In this document: positions 7,258 to 12,931 of the stretch, piece after piece
How the letters are laid out: each line of letters starts with the position of its first letter
How positions within the stretch are numbered: position 1 is the stretch's first letter
Origin: Pleurotus djamor
Taxonomy: Eukaryota > Basidiomycota > Agaricomycetes > Agaricales > Pleurotaceae
NCBI GenBank assembly: GCA_029747585.1
Contig: JAPEVF010001177.1
Coordinates: 1-12,931, forward strand
Length of the DNA stretch: 12,931 nt
Reading direction: 5' to 3'
Notes under the pieces: generated by a model
What the model was told of the DNA's origin: nothing
What the model saw: the letters and a program-made list of their open reading frames with translations, nothing else
Databases searched by the model: none
Program-made: the position numbers and the translations under genes

Positions 7258-9372
7258 ATGAGTACTGGCTCTCCCACCGCCTACTTACTATGGGCTTCTC
7301 TTTCTTGCATTGTGCGTACCAACCAAGGGGGCAACATGCCTGGTGCAGCTGCTCACCATCCCCACAGTTTCTTGCTAGCTTCACCGTCCACTTATGGCTT
7401 TACGACCGATTTCAATGTCTAAAATGGCGCTCTGGAAGACAACCAGGAGCCTTCAAAAGGATTATGACGTACGTCGGCATATTGCTAGACTGAAATGGCT
7501 ACTCTGACCCCCTCCAAGCTACTCGTATTTGGCGACGGTGCCCCTACTTGTTGTCTTTAGTGTCGCAATAACAACCATAAAATTCAAAGAAGGTGCCGCA
7601 CACGCCTCGCTTGGGTGATGTTGTTCCTCATCCGGCTTTTTGCCTTAGGATACATGCTGCTCGGAGATCACGATAGTAAGCTTCATCTCCCTTGCCCAAG
7701 TATCTGTTCCGACTTTCGTAGTCCTCGCAACACCCGTACATGCTTGGTCGGAAAATCATCGTCGACTCTTACTTCCCCTGTTCTTCGTTCTCAGTGTTGC
7801 GTGGTCCCTTGAAATGTAAGTCAGCTCCTCTGCTGACTGCGAGTTCGTTTAATCTGATGCCCCCATAGCACTACCCACCTCGAAGGTAGTCACCATATTC
7901 ATAAANCTGACTTCCCCTCACTAATATATGTCAAAGAATTAACCTTTTGGTTATTCCTTCTCCACCAAGGACCAAAACAGCGCGACTGGTTTCACAGCCT
8001 GGAGTTCAAGACATGGTGTCTGGGTATGTACTCATGCCAACGCACAACAGTAAAGGATCCTGATCTATGTCGGCTGTAGGGAGCTTGACTGCTCTTGTTG
8101 GGATGCCGGTTACTACGATCATCGCTAGACAGAATATGGACACGGTGTGTGGTGTTGAATTATTCTTCAGGTAACCCTTCTCATTCGTGCCCAGTGTCAA
8201 GCGTGGATATTTCTTGTTGGCTCGTTAGCCTCGACAACGACCACTATGTTCTTCCTTTATATCCTCTTTCGTTTTCCTGGATTCATCAGACATGTCAAAG
8301 ACGAGGGTGCTCTCCCTGACGTTGTCATCCGACTTGTAACTTTCTATCAATTAAATGTGAGTTTTCCGCTGCTTTACTTGATACCTTACCGAACTTGAGG
8401 ACGTCACACTAGTTGGTTCGCGTTGCCTTTCGCTTTCTTTTCACAGTGCCCCTGCTTGTCCTCGCCGCTGATGGCATTCGCGAGCCCCACCCAATTAATA
8501 TACAACCGTACGATCTCATTGTCCTCTCACTAAACGGTTCCTTACCTTATCTTTTGTCCCAGGTTTTGGTCAGGTAAGGTTAATCAGTTGAGAAAGCGTA
8601 TGCGCATGACTGATTGTTATGAAGACTTTCTCCTCATGATGGGAGGGATAGGGTGCTTCGTCTCCTCGGGAATAACGTTGATGGTGAGTTCCGCCGACTC
8701 ATCTCTCACGTCAATTTGCTCAAATACGGCACCGTAGATATTTTTCCCTCGTTCTATTACTGAGGAAGAAGGCTATAGGGCTAGGGACGCCTCGCCCAGT
8801 TCTGGAAAAGCGCCCATTCCAAGATCGTCCTCTCCGTTAGATGAATATGACTACGCTCAACGAGATGACATCCCCTCTCCCAAGTCACCCTACTCCTACC
8901 ACTCAGGGCAACCCGACATTCCCCTCTCCCCCTATCCCGAACCTGGTCGTAAGGTCAAGCACCGACCATCACTGTCAGCAGAAGCTGATGATGAAGAGGA
9001 AGATCCCAGCGGTGAGAGTGATGATGATGACGGGAGTGTTGCCACTTCTGGTCGGGTTACGCCGATGGTGGCTTCGCCTACTTCGCACGCGCCGTCAGAT
9101 GATACGATGTGGGATCGCCAAGCGGGCCGAAGTGGCAAGCAACACGATACCTCGGTGCATCATCGTCGTGTTAGGCAGCCACTGCCTGTAGCGATGCCTG
9201 TGCTGCGTAGTCAGAACGCTGGAGCGAGCTCACCCCAGCTACATCCATACGTAAGTTTCGTGTCGCTGAACATGATTAAGGTACTGATTCTTATCCGTAG
9301 GTCATGAACTTCACCTCGCCTATCGACCTCCTTGACCAAACGGACGAGGAAAGCGGACCAAGAGCGGTGTAA
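7258..9372 (+). CDS. Seven-transmembrane protein with receptor-like topology, 14 exons
   Basis: Exons are 7258-7311, 7368-7468, 7519-7592, 7649-7675, 7722-7815, 7869-7885, 7937-8023, 8080-8144, 8195-8356, 8413-8507, 8563-8573, 8625-8683, 8738-9250 and 9301-9372. The total is 1431 nt, or 476 residues, with every phase consistent. Introns are 46-56 nt. Hydrophobic segments include LLWASLSCIFLASFTVHLWL, YLATVPLLVVFSVAI, LLLPLFFVLSVAWSLEI, LGSLTALVGMPVTTII, WIFLVGSLASTTTMFFLYIL, VAFRFLFTVPLLVLAA and LLMMGGIGCFVSSGITLMIF. Positive charges after segment 1 (RFQCLKWRSGRQ) suggest the amino terminus is outside. The roughly 200-residue carboxy-terminal tail, rich in Ser, Pro and Asp, would then be cytosolic. 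Similar proteins occur in basidiomycetes without a known function, to my memory. The layout is GPCR-like but no GPCR signature motif was recognised, so transport or scaffold roles remain possible. Confidence 0.85.
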
Positions 9373-10026
9373 CCAAAACAAGGGGTCTCTTGGCTTTCTG
9401 ACCCACACGACCTGACCTTGATGATGTTCAATATCTGCCACGCCATTTCCATCTGATCTCTGATTTCCCTTTTGCATATGATGCTTTCCTCCCTCAGCCC
9501 CTTCCCTTCCTGCCCTTGTCGCGCTTTGAAGCCTGATTCCCGCCAATTGTGCTTGTCTGTACTTTTATTTTGTCCGTCTGTTGTACCCAGTATTTTTTTC
9601 GTCTTTTCAATTTGTCTAAGGAGCAACGATGGACTATTCGGATTATTTATCTCTTTTGATTTCGATTCTGCTGTATTTTATCTACATACCTATCTTTTTG
9701 AAATCTGGATATCAGTTCCGTGCTTTGCCGCAGCTTACATTCATTTCGTATAGGCATAGGCACATCATCTTCCGCTCGCATATGTCAAGGCCTGTCCGAG
9801 TCTGACTTCGCCTTTCATGGAAGATCCTAAAACTGATGCCCTGCACTTGAGTCCGACCAAGTTCGAAGCATTTTTTACATAAGATCTCGATGATTTGCCT
9901 TGCCTACTCCTCAGATGTCTCTGCGACGAAAATCGCGATCTCAGACGACGGCTCCTATCCACCCCTGGGATGTGTTGGCAACTTGGTAGTTGTTGAGTTC
10001 TTGTTCGCTAACTTCACGCCACCAGC
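9373..10026. other. Intergenic interval (3' flank of 7TM gene, promoter of NIF3-like gene)
   Basis: The first part is T-rich, as expected of a 3' untranslated region. From about 9763 to 9990 one plus-strand frame reads through PFMEDPKTDALHLSPTKFEA, a TAA, then CLCDENRDLRRRL. It resembles coding sequence but has no start and one in-frame stop. An ATG at 9915 (MSLRRKSRSQTTAP) could be a first exon of the NIF3-like gene: a 52-nt intron with a CTAAC branch and CCAG acceptor would join it in frame just before the ATG at 10027. Confidence 0.4.
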
Positions 10027-10507
10027 ATGAATCGCTTCAAGTTAGTTTTCTTTTCTCCATCAAAAGATACACAGCGCATCTTAAAGGAGATTACCAAACC
10101 AACTGGGGAGGATTGGAGACTACGAGCAATGCGCATTCATCTCGAACGGAACTGGTCAGTGTCTCAATGAAAGTCATCTCATTGGCACTGATCAGCAGGC
10201 TTTATCACGCCGCTATCGGGTCTGTATGGATACTTGCGACTACCAGGTCAGTTCAAACCACTCTCTGGCGCGAATCCAACGGTTGGATCAGTCGGGACAC
10301 TTGAACGAGTCAACGAAGATAGAGTGGAGATCTTAGTCACAGATCAGGGGAAGAATGAGCAAATCAGACAGGCGGTTCAAGAACTCAAAGCTGTGAGATG
10401 TTTTCCTATCTGTGCGTGCAAGTATACAGTCTACACTTACCTTGACTACTCAGGTGCACCCATATGAAGAAGTCGCGTACGATGTCTACAGACTTGAACA
10501 TTTTTGA
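10027..10507 (+). pseudogene. NIF3/YqfO carboxy-domain-like small protein with a frame discrepancy
   Basis: Exons are 10027-10154, 10247-10392 and 10454-10507. The product reads MNRFKLVFFSPSKDTQRIL, then LPNQLGRIGDYEQCAFISNG, TGQFKPLSGANPTVG, RVEILVTDQGKNEQIRQ and VHPYEEVAYDVYRLEHF. These are hallmarks of the COG3323-type domain found in NIF3/YqfO and as stand-alone eukaryotic proteins; its biochemical role is not settled. Both introns have good signals (10155-10246 and 10393-10453). The two halves of exon 1 are in different frames: the shift from ILKE to LPNQLG falls near 10085-10095, with no GT between them to allow an intron. The exons total one base more than a multiple of three. Either about 11 bases (3n+2) were lost, or one base is extra, through real mutation or sequence error. 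Conservation elsewhere favours a recent change or an error. Confidence 0.75.
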
Positions 10508-10675
10508 ATAGTGTCCTATCAAAGAATCTCCGTGACTCCATAGTCGGTTAGAAGAGGACTTTGGTATGGGTGCGAAGAGCTCAAATTCCGGGGCGTCATT
10601 GGTGTAAACACCCAGCATCAACTATGGCGATGATAACTACATGATGCACAAATACGCGTTCAATCAACCACACTG

Positions 10676-10700
10676 CTTCTGCTTGGACTTGAAGCAGAAG
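10676..10700. repeat. Perfect 9-bp inverted repeat (hairpin) between convergent genes
   Basis: CTTCTGCTT (10676-10684) is mirrored by AAGCAGAAG (10692-10700) around a seven-base loop. It sits between the ends of the NIF3-like gene (10507) and the DUF6534-like gene (10797), so it may lie in a 3' untranslated region of one or both transcripts. Confidence 0.6.
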
Positions 10701-10796
10701 TCATATTCGAAGTTTCGGACTGTTTTGCCATGATGAAGGTGAGATCGTCAACGTTCTGCCAGGAAGCAGTCGAAGGAAAGATAGGTAGTCAGATGA

Positions 10797-12861
10797 TTAA
10801 GGCTTGACCTTCTTGAAGAAAACGAATCGTACCTCAGATGTAGGGTGCGATTCTTTGGTCGAGAAGGAGCTCCCAAAGTGGAATCTGTCCCTGAGGCTTT
10901 TGCCTCTCCAAAAGTCGACGTCCGTCCCGGAGTTCGAGACCGTTGGGGCCCCCGAGTTGTTGAGTTCGCTCTTCATGTACTCCCGCGAATTCATACTGGG
11001 CGCAGCCAGTAGATAAGATCATTGACAATAAACCCCAGTAAAATACGTGGACTCACGCAGAAAGAAGGGTGTTGAAGTAGGCTAAATTAGACAGATTGAT
11101 ACAAGACCATGGAGTGGGCGTTGAAACTCACTTTTGGGGGAGAGGAAACCAATCCCACCGTAGATTGTCGCGCGAGGGTAGGCCAGAAACTAGAGTAGAG
11201 GAGAATAAGCATCTCAGTTCACCCAACTTCCCGAAGGGCAGATGGGATGGAACTCTGACCGTAACGAGCTCAAAAATTGACAACAACCTTTGAGGAGTTA
11301 TCAGTCGGTTGAAATTATCTGACAAGGCGCAACGTACGTTGTGAGCAAATTGGTGTTGACGGTGAACAATATGAGAAGCTTGATGACATGATCACTTCTA
11401 GAGTACGGGGGTAAAATCAGACGAGATGTAAATCAAACATGAAGCGAAGGACGGACTTCTTGACACCAGACCTTGAGCGATAAAGTGTGGTCGCTGAGTC
11501 CTCTTCAGCACAAGTGCTTTCAGCAGTTTTAGAGAAGACTTACTGAGAGCGAACGTAATAAAAACATCGAACACAATTCTACTGATTGCAGACAACTTAT
11601 ATGCGAGCTATCAGCGCAAATACCGTCATTTAATTGATCCAACACATTAAGCGAAACTGACCAAGAAGCCGGGTGCATTGACAGTCAAGTTACGGTGAAA
11701 ACCGCCGAGGGCGAGGTCTGACCAGAGGGGGCGCATCAAGACCAGACATGTTGGGGACGTAGGAACCGTACCTATCGAGCTGCCTATATCAGGCACGCAG
11801 ATCAGTCTGATGGTTGGTACAGATGACTATAGAGTCTCACCAAATGAGAATAAGGCTAACAAAACCTATGAGATACACGGAGGATGATTCAGGAGCAGGA
11901 TAATAGCATAACGAGTTGAGGAGTTCATACGGTCAGCAAGGAGATGGAGGTTCTAGTAACTCGACCGAAAGAAGAATACGAGAAGGCCCAAACCCGCCAA
12001 GAAAAGAACCTGTTGGGGTCAGCTGATTAGTATGAGGTTACTTCCTAGATCAAAGATGCGGTGTTACAGTTGACAGAGCAAGACAGCACATGTCTGACCG
12101 GCGAAACACTCAACATCTTGTGAACTATTTCGAGGGCTGTAGAATGACGCACCGCGCTTATGGATTGGGCCTGATCAAGTCGAAGAGTGAGAAAATGATA
12201 TGCGTTGATGAAAATGATGCATGTGGTGAAGACCCACAAATGTAAATCTAGGAGACACGGTGTGAGTGGGAGTCACTACGGACGCGAGGATCAATTCATA
12301 TTGGTCACTTACACGCCTGCGCTAGCGGGTCCGCCTGATGCAAGTGCGAAAGGGTTCAAAAAGTTGCTTATCAGGAATTTGTACATGGCTGCAGTAATCA
12401 TTGTTTGGTGGGTAGTGTCGACTAACTTCACGGTGACGTTCATCAAGAAACCCCAGAGACGTCGAAATTGGCAGTTGCACTTACGCTGAAAGGATCAATG
12501 ATCAGTTAGATAGCACCTATGCGTCAGAAAAGACAAGAACCTAACTAGATCAACAAGATAAACATCCTTATCCAAGGTCTGTCTCCTTGAGATCGCTTCC
12601 CAGAGACATATATAAACATTTGAAAACAGATGATTCCGTATAGGCTACACCGGCTTGCGTCGTTAGAATGACCCTAGGAGAGACTGGTTATGGGAAGACG
12701 AACAGCATGGACAGATTCGCGCCGATAAACAGTGCACCGAGGGTATTGTCAAACTCAGGTACCGCAGCTCCGGGAACGGGAATGGGTCCATTCGGTGCGG
12801 CACCTGGGATGTTGGTAGGCATACCTGGCAGTGCTGGGAGGATAGTCGGAGTAGTAGACAT
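10797..12861 (-). CDS. DUF6534-like multi-pass membrane protein, about 15 exons
   Basis: The proposed exons are 12861-12704, 12644-12546, 12485 alone, 12425-12313, 12247-12234, 12116-12068, 12009-11931, 11865-11841, 11783-11662, 11607-11544, 11493-11472, 11397-11338, 11287-11223, 11081-11057 and 10995-10797. They sum to 1095 nt (364 residues) with consistent phases. After a Pro/Gly-rich amino terminus come LGALFIGANLSMLLYGIICF, WIRMFILLIYLVDTTHQ, MYKFLISNFLNPFALAS, CAVLLCQLFFSWRVWAFS, SLLTVLLALFSFG, SAISRIVFDVFITFALTTTL, DHVIKLLILFTVNTNLLTT and AYFNTLLSAMNSREYMK. These match, in order, remembered motifs of mushroom DUF6534 proteins, whose function is unknown. The third membrane segment is least certain: exon 12116-12068 may instead begin at 12170. 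The intron at 11222-11082 (141 nt) may hide another small exon. The start context is weak, but a TATA box lies 60 bp upstream. Confidence 0.68.
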
Positions 12862-12921
12862 ATATAAGATCAAGAAAATGCGATAGAAGAAGGGCGAGTT
12901 CAAAGCATAATCGACCTTGGC

Positions 12922-12928
12922 ATTTATA
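12922..12928 (-). promoter_or_regulatory. TATA box (TATAAAT) of the DUF6534-like gene
   Basis: The minus strand reads ACTATAAATG about 60 bp upstream of the ATG at 12861. The position fits a fungal TATA element, followed by a short leader containing a CT-rich stretch. Confidence 0.5.
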
Positions 12929-12931
12929 GTT

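Noticed and set aside
9765..9962. Open minus-strand frame of 65 codons rich in Arg and Ser
   Set aside because: It starts at GTG rather than ATG, has no splice context and overlaps likely promoter sequence.
12045..12239. Open minus-strand frame reading HLWVFTTCIIFINAYHFL, which resembles a membrane segment
   Set aside because: It cannot be joined in phase to the neighbouring exons; the alternative exon ending CAVLLCQL joins FFSWRVW in phase with a normal 58-nt intron.
12300..12370. Suspected frameshift between the ISNF and NPFALAS segments of the DUF6534-like gene
   Set aside because: Careful reading of the run of five A residues at the line junction shows ISNFLNPFALAS in one frame.

Overview
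The window looks like intron-dense fungal nuclear DNA, most likely from a basidiomycete (Agaricomycotina). The supporting evidence is short spliceosomal introns (mostly 46-65 nt) with GTRNGT-like donors and CTRAY-like branch points 10-25 nt before the acceptor, CT-rich leaders, TATA-like boxes, and protein families typical of that group. All identifications come from reading translated exons by eye and comparing them with remembered family motifs. No search was run.

Layout, left to right. A partial minus-strand ERV1 sulfhydryl oxidase gene runs off the left edge (1-358). It diverges from a plus-strand coatomer zeta gene, RET3 (529-1286, four exons, the first only 9 nt). After a quiet interval comes a small minus-strand single-pass membrane protein (2111-2348) with an unusually long ATG-free upstream region. 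The largest gene is a minus-strand F-BAR/SH3 cytokinesis protein of the Cdc15/Imp2/Hof1 family (3475-7010, five exons, about 1049 residues). Its reading frame is disturbed only by three N characters that appear to be surplus bases. It shares a compact divergent promoter (7011-7257), carrying two CACGTG boxes and a perfect inverted repeat, with a plus-strand seven-transmembrane protein of receptor-like topology (7258-9372, 14 exons including one of 11 nt). Next is a plus-strand NIF3/YqfO-like small domain protein (10027-10507) whose first exon carries a frame discrepancy. The right end holds a minus-strand multi-pass membrane protein resembling the mushroom-specific DUF6534 family (10797-12861), split into about 15 exons.

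The genes belong to unrelated housekeeping or membrane functions (mitochondrial disulfide relay, COPI transport, septation, membrane signalling), so this is ordinary gene-dense chromosome rather than a cluster. The most unusual signal is in the DUF6534-like gene. Its phase-consistent model requires a one-nucleotide exon at 12485, bounded by a canonical acceptor and a perfect GTAAGT donor. Other points worth attention are microexons in the 7TM gene, the shared IMP2/7TM promoter, the frame break in the NIF3-like gene, and the surplus Ns in IMP2.
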